6,660 bases of DNA, from contig JAJYJD010000195.1 in assembly GCA_021789755.1 (NCBI GenBank), positions 1-6,660 on the forward strand, written 5' to 3'. This DNA is from Bacteroidota bacterium. Its GTDB lineage: Bacteria > Bacteroidota > Ignavibacteria > Kryptoniales > JAKASW01. Under the pieces are notes generated by a model. It saw only the letters and a list, made by a program, of their open reading frames with translations, was not told where the DNA came from and searched no databases. Shown piece after piece: positions 1 to 6,626 of this stretch. The position numbers and the translations under genes are program-made. How positions within the stretch are numbered: the stretch's first letter is position 1; each line of letters begins with the position of its first letter.

Positions 1-237
1 GACGGTGGGCTTGTAGTCCATTGTGAAACTGGACGTCAGTCCGCACGCACGGATATTGTCTTCGGACAGTCTCCGGACAAGTTCTTCGGTCGATGCGAAC
101 CTCATATCAATAAATTCAACGTCGGCCACCGATTTAAATACAGCCGCGAGCGATTCGAGGCCGAGGGGTTCCACGGCGCCGAAGGGGCGCGCAAATCTAT
201 TCGCGCTTATTCCCGGTTGAATCAAGAGAATTCGCAT
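1..237 (-). CDS. N-terminal fragment of a B12-binding-domain protein, probably a radical SAM enzyme (3' part outside window)
   Basis: The minus strand reads open from an ATG at 237 to the window edge, giving 79 residues with no stop. The fragment starts MRILLIQPGI, has EPLGLESLAAVFK at about residues 23-35, VEFIDMR at 40-46, and RACGLTSSFTMDYKP at 63-77. This is the beta-alpha-beta layout of the Rossmann-like cobalamin-binding domain that opens many B12-dependent radical SAM proteins (BchE-like and related methylases or cyclases): a first strand ending in QP, a PLGL segment leading the first helix, a second strand ending in D-[LM]-R, and a third strand with GLTS. The CxxxCxxC iron-sulfur motif would lie further on, beyond the window, so the radical SAM part is inferred and the substrate cannot be named. 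No DxHxxG cobalamin-ligand motif is seen in this part. The frame stays open upstream to the previous gene's stop at 391, but the conserved MRILLIQP start makes 237 the best choice. No clear Shine-Dalgarno precedes it. Confidence 0.75.
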   Translation of the reverse strand, partial: MRILLIQPGISANRFARPFGAVEPLGLESLAAVFKSVADVEFIDMRFASTEELVRRLSEDNIRACGLTSSFTMDYKPTV

Positions 238-267
238 ACACAATCGGCATTCGATCGATTCACGAGA

Positions 268-273
268 ATTATA
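268..273 (-). promoter_or_regulatory. Possible -10 box (TATAAT) ahead of the B12-binding-domain gene
   Basis: A perfect TATAAT on the minus strand lies 30 bases before the ATG at 237, a distance that would leave a leader of roughly 20-25 bases. The matching -35 is weak: TTAGGA at 292-297 with an 18-base spacer shares only three positions with TTGACA. The box lies in the 153-base gap after the Asp-box gene (238-390), where I see no convincing terminator, so readthrough from the upstream gene is equally possible. If the host uses the Bacteroidota sigma factor with its different -7/-33 consensus, this match would be chance. Confidence 0.3.
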
Positions 274-390
274 CGGGATCCAGCGGGAGTTTCCTAATCC
301 TCGGGCGCGATTTGCGCACGACTGTTCCACCTCGGCAACAACGGCGCCAGGCGGATCTACTCCGAGCTGATCAGTGTTTTGCCCGGACGA

Positions 391-3300
391 CTATTCCTTT
401 CCTGACCCACCGGGGACAACTAGATGTCTCTCCAATTGTTCCACCAGACGAAGAGGCGCGAGACCTGCACTATCAAGCTCACTGTTCACCCTGGCCAGGC
501 TCCCGCTCTTCAGCTTCAGCCAAATCTCCTCTGAAGAGGAAATATTGCCCTTCAGGACTTCATATGCCTGTTGCATTTGTGAGGTGGGTTTCCGGTCCGC
601 ACTCATGACATCTTCTTCGAGCCCCGCCAGTTCTCCGTCTTTCATTGAAGCGGAGAGAGAGTCAATTCCTTGAGAGAGGTCATTTATTGATTGCTCTATC
701 CCGGAATTCAAACTTGGAGAAGATTCCAGAACGGCCAGCTGAGCCTTCAGACTATCGAGAGAAGTCCTAAGCGCGCCCGCATCCGACATCGTATTCCAAA
801 CATCAATTGCAAGAGCCAGCTGGTTCCTCAGCGCCGACTCACTTACCTGAACTCTCGGGTCCATATTAACCCGAAGCATCTGAGTGTAGGATCGTCCGTC
901 CACCTTGAGCACGACTTTATATTTTCCCGGAAGAACAAGCGGGCCCTCAGGCTCTGCAGCACTGTGGAGGTTCGCAACCGCCATGGTATAGCCGTGAGCA
1001 TTCGACGGGGGCGAAGCATAGCGCAGATCCCAGGCAAACCTGTTAAGGCCCGCATGCGAAGTCAATGGTTTGAATTCAGGAAGCCAGGCATCCATAAAGT
1101 ACGGTGGATGATCCGGGTTAGGCGGCACTTCCCGGCTCGAGAAGTGGTTCACGAGATTTCCGTTATCGTCGAATATATCGAGTGTGACCTGGGCCGAGGC
1201 AGCATTCCTAAGATAATAGTCGACGATCGCGCCCGCCGGAGGGTTCGTGCCATGGGGTATTTCCGGAGGGAGAGGAGTGTCCGTGTTCACGCTCCGTCTG
1301 ATCCGGACCGCCGTCTCGGGAGCAAAAAGATGAACTTCCGAGTTAATCACTTTCGTGTCCAACTGCTCAAGGGGCGTCAGGTCGTCAAGGATCCAGAACG
1401 CCCTTCCGTGTGTGGCAGCTATGAGATCATTGTTGTGCACGGCGAGATCCCGCACCGATGCTTCGGGAAGATTCAGCTGGAGAGACTGCCAATTGTCGCC
1501 GTCATCGAACGACACATAGACTCCGGTTTCGGTTCCTGCGTAGAGCAGTCCTTTTTTCGCCGGGTCACATCTCACCGCGTGGACGTACGACATGGGGCCA
1601 ATACCCTTATCAGCACGCGTCCAACGTGCTCCGAAATCGGTTGTTCTGTAAATGTATGGAGCGAAGTCGCCCAATCTGTGTCTGTTAACTGCAGCGTAAG
1701 CTTCGCCCGCGTCAAAAGGGGAAGCTTCGATCAGACTGATTTTGCTCCATGGAGGAAGGCCCTTCGGAGTCACATTTGTCCAATGGCGACCTCCATCTTT
1801 TGTAATATGTATCAAGCCGTCGTCGGAGCCGACCCATATCAATCCTGCGCGTACAGGTGACGGTGCCACTGTATAAATAACTCCCCAGCCGACGTGGGAT
1901 GTGTCCCCGACAGCTTGCTTCTCCCCGGCCCGGGTAAGATCCGGACTGATTGCCTGCCAGTGGAGTCCACCATCCCTGGTTTGCAGCAAGACTTGAGCTC
2001 CAAGATAGAGGATGCGCGGATCACGTTTGTCGAAGACGATCGGTGAAGTCCACGTGAAGCGGAACTTTCTCTTCGGTGCCGGAGTATAAAAATCGGACAG
2101 GAGCGAAGGGGAGATGACCTGAGACTGACCTGTAACACGGTTGAACCTGAAAACCCCGCCGTAAGTATCTCCTCCGTAGACGATGTTCGGATTCAGCGGG
2201 TCGGGGGCGATATAGCCTGCTTCGCCTGCTCCAACCGGCATCCAGTCTCTGAACGTGATTTCCCCATAATCGCTTCTGCTCGCGATACAAACCGTTCCCG
2301 CGTCCTGCTGGGCTCCGTAAATTCTGTATGGGAAATTGTTGTCTGTAATGACATGATAGAACTGAGCCGTCGGCTGGTTGTACCAGCTGCTCCAGGTTTT
2401 TCCGCCATCGACACTGATGACGGTACCCTGATCGCTGGCAACTATCATACGACTGTCGTCGGTGGGGTCGACCCACAAGTAGTGATAATCGTCTCCACCG
2501 GGAGATCCCTTGATCGCGGTGAAGGTCTTACCGCCGTCCGTGGAACGCATCACAGACCTGTTAGGAATGTAGACGGTCTGCGGGTTTTGAGGATCGACAA
2601 GCACCGTTCCGAAGTACCACATCCGTGTTGTGATGCGAGGATCTGTGCTGAGAAGCTGCCAGCTTTGCCCGCCGTCGGATGAATGATACAGACCGGAACC
2701 GGACTTGAGCGTGCTCACGAGTGCAAACACATCCATACCCTTTGAGTTTGCGGCAACGGACACTCCGATTCTACCGTACGGTTTCGCTGGAAGGCCCTGC
2801 GTTTCGATCTCAGTCCACGTTTTCCCTTCATCAGTCGACTTGTAAATTCCGCTTTCACCTCCCTGGTCAGGTGGATACTGGCTCCAGGCCGGCCTGCGAG
2901 CCTGCCACAACGCGGCATACACGATCGCCGGATCGCCGGGATCCCATGCAAGGTCAATTGCTCCCGCATCCGGCCCTTTATAAAGGACCTTCGACCATGT
3001 CTTGCCGCCATCACTCGTCCGGAAAACACCTCTTTCCGCATTCGAATCGTATCCGTGACCGAGCGCGGCAACCAGAACAAGGTCGGGATTCGCCGGGTCG
3101 ATCAGAATCTTTCCTATCTGACGCGTATCCTCGAGACCTACATGTTCCCAATGAACTCCGCCGTCGGTGGATTTGTACATACCGTCACCGTAAGTCATAT
3201 CGGAGCGCATGTCAGCTTCGCCGGTGCCGACATAGATGACGTCCGGGTTGGAAGCAGAAATCGCCAGCGCACCGATGGATGGATTCATCTGGCCGTCCGA

Positions 3301-3612
3301 AATTTCACCCCATGTCAGGCCGGCGTTGGTCGTTTTCCAGACTCCACCGTCGACGGACCCGAAGTAAAACGTGTATGGATTTCCGGGAATGCCTGCCGCG
3401 GCGAGTGCGCGTCCAGCCCTGAAGGGACCGACAAGCCTCCATCGCATGGCTGCATAAGCCTGCTGCGGAATATCCTGTGCGAACAACGTTTTCGCTGCTA
3501 TAAAGAAAATTACCAGGAGCAATCCGCTATAGACGGCAATTGGAACGGTGAAGGATTGCCGACCAACCGGACACGATTTTCTAGCCCTACTGAAACGAGG
3601 ATTCGATTTCAA
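391..3612 (-). CDS. Secreted Asp-box (BNR) double beta-propeller protein, VPS10/sortilin-like
   Basis: A 1073-residue exported protein. A long basic N-region (residues 1-20) and a hydrophobic core (about 23-40) end in KTLFAQ, giving a Sec signal peptide likely cut near residue 45. The mature part carries about eleven Asp-boxes of the S/T-x-D-x-G-x-x-W type, near residues 93, 147, 198, 258, 310, 356, 400, 544, 603, 656 and 701 (for example KSTDGGVHW and RTSDGGKTW). That is enough for two beta-propellers, roughly 55-420 and 450-745. THGRAFWILDD (734-744) closes the second propeller, as is typical of this family. A beta-sandwich-like region follows (about 755-920, with NRFAWDLRY and LPGKYKVVLKVDG), then a helical tail (about 925-1065). 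Length and layout match full-length members annotated as BNR-repeat glycosyl hydrolase or VPS10-domain proteins. Such names rest on fold; no catalytic residues are identifiable and no enzyme activity is established. The start is TTG, supported by AAAGGA eight bases upstream and an in-frame TAA 21 bases upstream; the next Met, residue 56, lies past the signal peptide. Confidence 0.9.
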   Translation of the reverse strand: MKSNPRFSRARKSCPVGRQSFTVPIAVYSGLLLVIFFIAAKTLFAQDIPQQAYAAMRWRLVGPFRAGRALAAAGIPGNPYTFYFGSVDGGVWKTTNAGLTWGEISDGQMNPSIGALAISASNPDVIYVGTGEADMRSDMTYGDGMYKSTDGGVHWEHVGLEDTRQIGKILIDPANPDLVLVAALGHGYDSNAERGVFRTSDGGKTWSKVLYKGPDAGAIDLAWDPGDPAIVYAALWQARRPAWSQYPPDQGGESGIYKSTDEGKTWTEIETQGLPAKPYGRIGVSVAANSKGMDVFALVSTLKSGSGLYHSSDGGQSWQLLSTDPRITTRMWYFGTVLVDPQNPQTVYIPNRSVMRSTDGGKTFTAIKGSPGGDDYHYLWVDPTDDSRMIVASDQGTVISVDGGKTWSSWYNQPTAQFYHVITDNNFPYRIYGAQQDAGTVCIASRSDYGEITFRDWMPVGAGEAGYIAPDPLNPNIVYGGDTYGGVFRFNRVTGQSQVISPSLLSDFYTPAPKRKFRFTWTSPIVFDKRDPRILYLGAQVLLQTRDGGLHWQAISPDLTRAGEKQAVGDTSHVGWGVIYTVAPSPVRAGLIWVGSDDGLIHITKDGGRHWTNVTPKGLPPWSKISLIEASPFDAGEAYAAVNRHRLGDFAPYIYRTTDFGARWTRADKGIGPMSYVHAVRCDPAKKGLLYAGTETGVYVSFDDGDNWQSLQLNLPEASVRDLAVHNNDLIAATHGRAFWILDDLTPLEQLDTKVINSEVHLFAPETAVRIRRSVNTDTPLPPEIPHGTNPPAGAIVDYYLRNAASAQVTLDIFDDNGNLVNHFSSREVPPNPDHPPYFMDAWLPEFKPLTSHAGLNRFAWDLRYASPPSNAHGYTMAVANLHSAAEPEGPLVLPGKYKVVLKVDGRSYTQMLRVNMDPRVQVSESALRNQLALAIDVWNTMSDAGALRTSLDSLKAQLAVLESSPSLNSGIEQSINDLSQGIDSLSASMKDGELAGLEEDVMSADRKPTSQMQQAYEVLKGNISSSEEIWLKLKSGSLARVNSELDSAGLAPLRLVEQLERHLVVPGGSGKE

Positions 3613-3620
3613 TTCTGATT

Positions 3621-3626
3621 TCCTTT
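3621..3626 (-). promoter_or_regulatory. Ribosome binding site deciding the TTG start of the Asp-box gene
   Basis: AAAGGA on the minus strand ends eight bases before the TTG at 3612. There is no ATG or GTG start nearby that would keep the signal peptide, so this site together with the signal sequence fixes the unusual start codon. Confidence 0.65.
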
Positions 3627-3782
3627 CGTGTTAGTGCTGCCTCTAACTCAACAAGATCGATGACTCTCAGTCGTCAGGGTCCACCGTAATCATTAGAACC
3701 TCCACATCGGATGACGGTGGGATCGGAAACTACGAGAACATCTCGACGGATGGTCCCGCCAGAAGAAGCGTGGCAAAATGCT

Positions 3783-3834
3783 CATTCCAAAAATGGTTTT
3801 AACCGTACTGCGTTTGCCGAGTTCATTTGGAATG
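3783..3834. repeat. 9-base perfect inverted repeat, CATTCCAAA / TTTGGAATG
   Basis: CATTCCAAA at 3783-3791 is matched by its exact reverse complement at 3826-3834, with 34 bases between. The arms are AT-rich and lie about 170-220 bases upstream of the Asp-box start. It could be a dyad for a DNA-binding regulator or a weak RNA stem; a chance match is also possible. No flanking duplication or transposase is present, so it is not an insertion-sequence end. Confidence 0.3.
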
Positions 3835-3916
3835 GCACCAGACAACTAAGAAGCAAAACGCATTTACACGCTGCTATGTTCCGCAGATATAAGTATGATC
3901 TGGTGCACCAAGGCAA

Positions 3917-3966
3917 CCGGCCTAAGCAGCGGCCGGGAGATTGTCGGATTATCAATTTCTCCCGGC
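3917..3966 (-). terminator. Candidate transcription end: two overlapping GC-rich hairpins after the GH31 gene
   Basis: Read on the minus strand, GCCGGGAGA (3966-3958) pairs perfectly with TCTCCCGGC (3940-3932) around a 17-base loop, starting 17 bases after the GH31 stop. An inner TTG/CAA pairing can extend it. A second perfect stem, CCGGCC (3936-3931) with GGCCGG (3922-3917) around an 8-base loop, shares bases 3932-3936 with the first, so the two cannot both form. No run of T follows either stem, so this is not a textbook intrinsic terminator; it may instead protect the 3' end of the mRNA or work with another termination mechanism. Confidence 0.5.
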
Positions 3967-3982
3967 GAGTCACCAAAAGCTG

Positions 3983-6583
3983 CTACTGATTTGCAGGAAG
4001 GATATCGGAAAGATGATTCAGGGCCTTTCCGATCGTCTTCCGGTCACCGGATAAATTCATTATAGCTCCTCGCATTCCGGCAAGTTCGAGGGTGAGCGTT
4101 TGAAGGCGGCTCTCAGCGGAGTCAGGAAAAAGGGTAAGAAAATCCCCGGTCTGTGCGGCTTCGATAAGAATATCAGGCGACCAGTCATCGGGCCAAAGGT
4201 GGTTTAAAATGTTCATCGCTTCCTTAAGACGGGCAATTTCGCCGCGCACCCCGTCGAGGAGCGGCGAATCAAAGGAACCCGGGAACTCGAATGTCAGCAT
4301 GACTCTTCGATTAACATCGAACGGTCCGACTTTTACTACGGTTTCGAGTTTGTCTCCATCGTAACTCCAACCGCCTTCACCATATTTGATTTCCTGACCG
4401 TTACACGCAACTCTGACCGGCGGAAAGACGTTCATCAATTGAACGACGTAACTGCGTTCTTTCTTCATCCCTTTATAAGATCCTACCGCGGGGTCGACCA
4501 TGATATGGATGATGCGGTTGTTTTCGGTATGGTAAGTAACCGTCGTCCTGCTGTATTGATCATGCCGGTAGGCATCCGAGTTGCCCTCGTCCTCGTAAAC
4601 GGTGCCTGAGCCGGTCTGGGCGGGAAAGATTCTCAAGACGAGCGGATCGACACTTCCAATATCCGCTTTTTGTACCTTGGTTTGCATCGGAATAACCGCG
4701 CCTTCCCGGACAAAAATCGGGATTTCATCCAGCGCGTAATGTCGCTCGACCACTTTTGGTCCTTGAAGCCGCTGTCCGCTGTACCACTCTATCCATGTTC
4801 CCGGCGGGATCCAGACATCCTCAGCCGAAACCAGCGAATCCTCAGAAATCGGATCAACCACCGGAGCAACGATGAGATCATTCCCGAAGAAGTATTCGTC
4901 ACCGAATTCATACGCTTCATTCGCATCGGGATACTCATAGTAAAGCGGGTGAATCATCGACACACCCGTGTCGTAGGCGTTTCTCGACGCAGTATAAATG
5001 TACGGCAGCAATTTATACCGGAGCAGGAATGCGTCCCGCATCGCCTTCGCGTACGGATACGGATACGCCCAAATTCTTCTTTCCGCATCCGCGTTTCGCG
5101 TTGTGTGAGTCCTGAGAATCGGGCTCATAGCTCCCCACTGAACCCATCGTGTGTAGAGTTCAGGCGAAACGGTGCCGGGGATATGTCCGCCGATGTCGTG
5201 ACTCCAATAACCGAATCCGACATTCGCCGCTGTCGATGTAAAGTAAGGCTGGAACCGTAGTGAAGACCAATCCGTAATCACATCGCCGGAGAAGCCGATC
5301 TGGTACCGGTGATCTCCGAGGCCTCCCCATCGCGCCAATATTATAGGCCGGGCGACTCCTTCACGCTGCATGTCGGTATAGAAGGTATAATTGAGCCACC
5401 AGGTCGGGTTCAGGTTTTTTATTTTCGTCGTGTCCCATTGCTGCCAGTCTATCCACCAGAAGTTCACCCCCATCTTTTCAAGCGGATGGAGGACAAGATT
5501 GAAGTAATTCTCCGCGAACTTCTTGTCGGTCGGGTCGAATGGAATATACTTGTTAGAGGCAGGGTTGATTCCCATCGCGCGTGCCATGGCCGGGTAGCTC
5601 TCCTCCCATGGTTGAATACCCGATGCCGGGTGCAGGTTGAGAACCACCTTCAGGTCTTTCATATGGCACCAATCCAGAAATTCCGCCGGATTCGGAAAAA
5701 GAATCTTGTTCCATGTATAGCCGGTCCACCCTTTCGTCTCACCCGCCTGGTCGAGCACGTGTTTGGACCATCTGAGATCGAAAGTCTGATGCCAGTCCAT
5801 ATCGACCACGAGGACATCGAGCGGTACATTGTGATTCGAAAATTGATTCACCAGGCTTTTGAGCTCCTCATCAGTATAAGCCCAGTACCTCGACCACCAC
5901 GCACCAAAAGCGAATCTGGGAGGCATCGGTATCCTTCCGGCGATCTTCACGTAATCACCCAGCGCCTTCTCGTAGTCGTGCCCGTATCCGAAGAAATACC
6001 AATCCTGAACTTCATCCCGCGGCCGGTTCATCACCCACTTCCATTTTGAGTTGTCCAGGAGCGGACGGCGGCTGTCGTCAACGAGATCCCAGCCGTCGCG
6101 CGACAAGAGACCGGGCGCGAGTGCGACAGCCCCTTTCACTCCATCGAGGGTTCTGATCGTGCCATGCAGGTTTGCGGTATCTTTCTCGCCCGGATGCCAG
6201 ACGAGAGGCGTCCCATCCAGGTAATAATCTATTTGAAGATTGTTACCGGCGAATTCCCCGGAGTCTTTCTTGTACCTTAAAGTAAGCCCGGCGGTCCGGA
6301 TGACCAGCCAACCGTCTTCAGAAGAGGCCCTGTAAACCGGAACGGGAAGTCTCCGGTTCACGAACACCAGCGACGGTGAGTCGATAAACCTGCCGTCGCT
6401 CGACCACTCCATTCTGACAAGTTGAGGAGTAAGAACGGTGAATCGCGCATTCCCTTCGACGACGACCGCCTTAGGATCGGCAACCGGGTTATCCTCTTGA
6501 GCCAACGCCCTGGTGAAACCGGCGGAAAAGGTAGAGAGAGTAATCAGAAGAAAACAGAAAAATGAATTCCCGATTCGTTTCAT
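3983..6583 (-). CDS. Secreted glycoside hydrolase family 31 enzyme (alpha-glucosidase / alpha-xylosidase type)
   Basis: An 866-residue retaining exo-alpha-glycosidase. Residues 1-29 form a Sec signal peptide (basic start, hydrophobic core, cut near RALAQ); no lipobox is present. Next come an N-terminal beta-sandwich (about 30-215), the (beta/alpha)8 barrel (about 218-550, opening with PPRFAFGAWWSRYWAYTDEE), a proximal C-terminal beta-domain (about 585-645), and a distal DUF5110-like beta-domain (about 647-768, with LRIFPAQTGSGTVYEDEG). Catalytic motifs are intact: the nucleophile is most likely Asp379 in FWWIDWQQW and the acid/base Asp434 in GFSGDV. DMDWH (261-265), RWGGLGDHRY (418-427) and SHDIGGH (461-467) are also in place. 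Substrate choice between alpha-glucosides and alpha-xylosides cannot be settled from this. An extra, mostly helical tail of about 95 residues follows residue 771. The ATG at 6583 is chosen over the in-frame ATG at 6619 because GGAGA sits five bases upstream and the protein then starts MKRIGNS, a proper signal peptide. It begins 43 bases after the preceding stop, which suggests an operon. Confidence 0.93.
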   Translation of the reverse strand: MKRIGNSFFCFLLITLSTFSAGFTRALAQEDNPVADPKAVVVEGNARFTVLTPQLVRMEWSSDGRFIDSPSLVFVNRRLPVPVYRASSEDGWLVIRTAGLTLRYKKDSGEFAGNNLQIDYYLDGTPLVWHPGEKDTANLHGTIRTLDGVKGAVALAPGLLSRDGWDLVDDSRRPLLDNSKWKWVMNRPRDEVQDWYFFGYGHDYEKALGDYVKIAGRIPMPPRFAFGAWWSRYWAYTDEELKSLVNQFSNHNVPLDVLVVDMDWHQTFDLRWSKHVLDQAGETKGWTGYTWNKILFPNPAEFLDWCHMKDLKVVLNLHPASGIQPWEESYPAMARAMGINPASNKYIPFDPTDKKFAENYFNLVLHPLEKMGVNFWWIDWQQWDTTKIKNLNPTWWLNYTFYTDMQREGVARPIILARWGGLGDHRYQIGFSGDVITDWSSLRFQPYFTSTAANVGFGYWSHDIGGHIPGTVSPELYTRWVQWGAMSPILRTHTTRNADAERRIWAYPYPYAKAMRDAFLLRYKLLPYIYTASRNAYDTGVSMIHPLYYEYPDANEAYEFGDEYFFGNDLIVAPVVDPISEDSLVSAEDVWIPPGTWIEWYSGQRLQGPKVVERHYALDEIPIFVREGAVIPMQTKVQKADIGSVDPLVLRIFPAQTGSGTVYEDEGNSDAYRHDQYSRTTVTYHTENNRIIHIMVDPAVGSYKGMKKERSYVVQLMNVFPPVRVACNGQEIKYGEGGWSYDGDKLETVVKVGPFDVNRRVMLTFEFPGSFDSPLLDGVRGEIARLKEAMNILNHLWPDDWSPDILIEAAQTGDFLTLFPDSAESRLQTLTLELAGMRGAIMNLSGDRKTIGKALNHLSDILPANQ

Positions 6584-6587
6584 TGTA

Positions 6588-6592
6588 TCTCC
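6588..6592 (-). promoter_or_regulatory. Ribosome binding site deciding the GH31 start
   Basis: GGAGA on the minus strand lies five bases before the ATG at 6583. The alternative in-frame ATG at 6619 would put twelve polar residues ahead of the signal peptide and lies within 10 bases of the preceding gene's stop, so 6583 is preferred. Confidence 0.7.
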
Positions 6593-6626
6593 ATGAGTCT
6601 TTTGGAATTGCTGTACCATGAAGTGG

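Larger units (their letters stand above)
3613..3982. other. 370-base intergenic region without a convincing gene
   Basis: This gap separates the GH31 gene from the Asp-box gene. Short open frames exist on both strands (3711-3989 plus, 3782-3976 minus), but their products are rich in Arg, Lys, His and Cys, show no domain pattern, and lack a good ribosome site. Next to the GH31 stop it holds overlapping hairpins (3917-3966). In the middle is a perfect 9-base inverted repeat (3783-3791 with 3826-3834, 34 bases apart). The Asp-box ribosome site is at 3621-3626. The long leader could hold the promoter of the Asp-box gene, but I see no clear -35/-10 pair and no recognisable riboswitch. Confidence 0.6.

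Noticed and set aside
23..220. Plus-strand open frame of 65 codons at the left edge
   Set aside because: The minus-strand reading of the same bases gives a clear cobalamin-binding domain; the plus-strand product is low-complexity Ser/Arg-rich.
238..390. Possible terminator or in-frame fusion between the Asp-box gene and the B12-binding-domain gene
   Set aside because: The two genes share a frame and only one TAG (391-393) separates them, but the 51 codons between show no conserved pattern and both termini look natural. Stems here are only four or five bases long, so no terminator is called.
691..1860. Plus-strand open frame of 389 codons opposite the Asp-box gene
   Set aside because: Its codons line up exactly with those of the minus-strand gene, so a stop appears only where that gene uses TTA, CTA or TCA, which are rare here. 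The product is Arg-rich with no domain pattern, while the opposite strand has a clear protein family.
2397..3010. Recurring short DNA blocks such as CCGCCGTC / CCGCCATC inside the Asp-box gene
   Set aside because: These are the coding sequences of the repeated D-G-G Asp-box residues, not independent DNA repeats or a CRISPR array; the spacing is irregular.
3659..3675. Small hairpin (7-base arms, 3-base loop) upstream of the Asp-box gene
   Set aside because: On the transcribed minus strand one pair becomes a C-A mismatch, leaving a weak stem with no T-run and no regulatory pattern.
3711..3989. Short open frames in the intergenic gap (plus 3711-3989 and minus 3782-3976)
   Set aside because: No good ribosome site, no domain-like pattern, many basic residues and Cys, and the plus-strand frame runs into the end of the GH31 gene.
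5309..6049. Plus-strand open frame of 246 codons opposite the GH31 gene
   Set aside because: The same codon-aligned antisense effect; the product shows no recognisable motif and lies across the catalytic core of an intact GH31 gene.
6601..6608. ATTCCAAA motif upstream of the GH31 gene, also found in the inverted repeat at 3783-3834
   Set aside because: It sits 17 bases from the GH31 start but over 200 bases from the Asp-box start, and it is only 8 bases long, so a shared operator is not supported.
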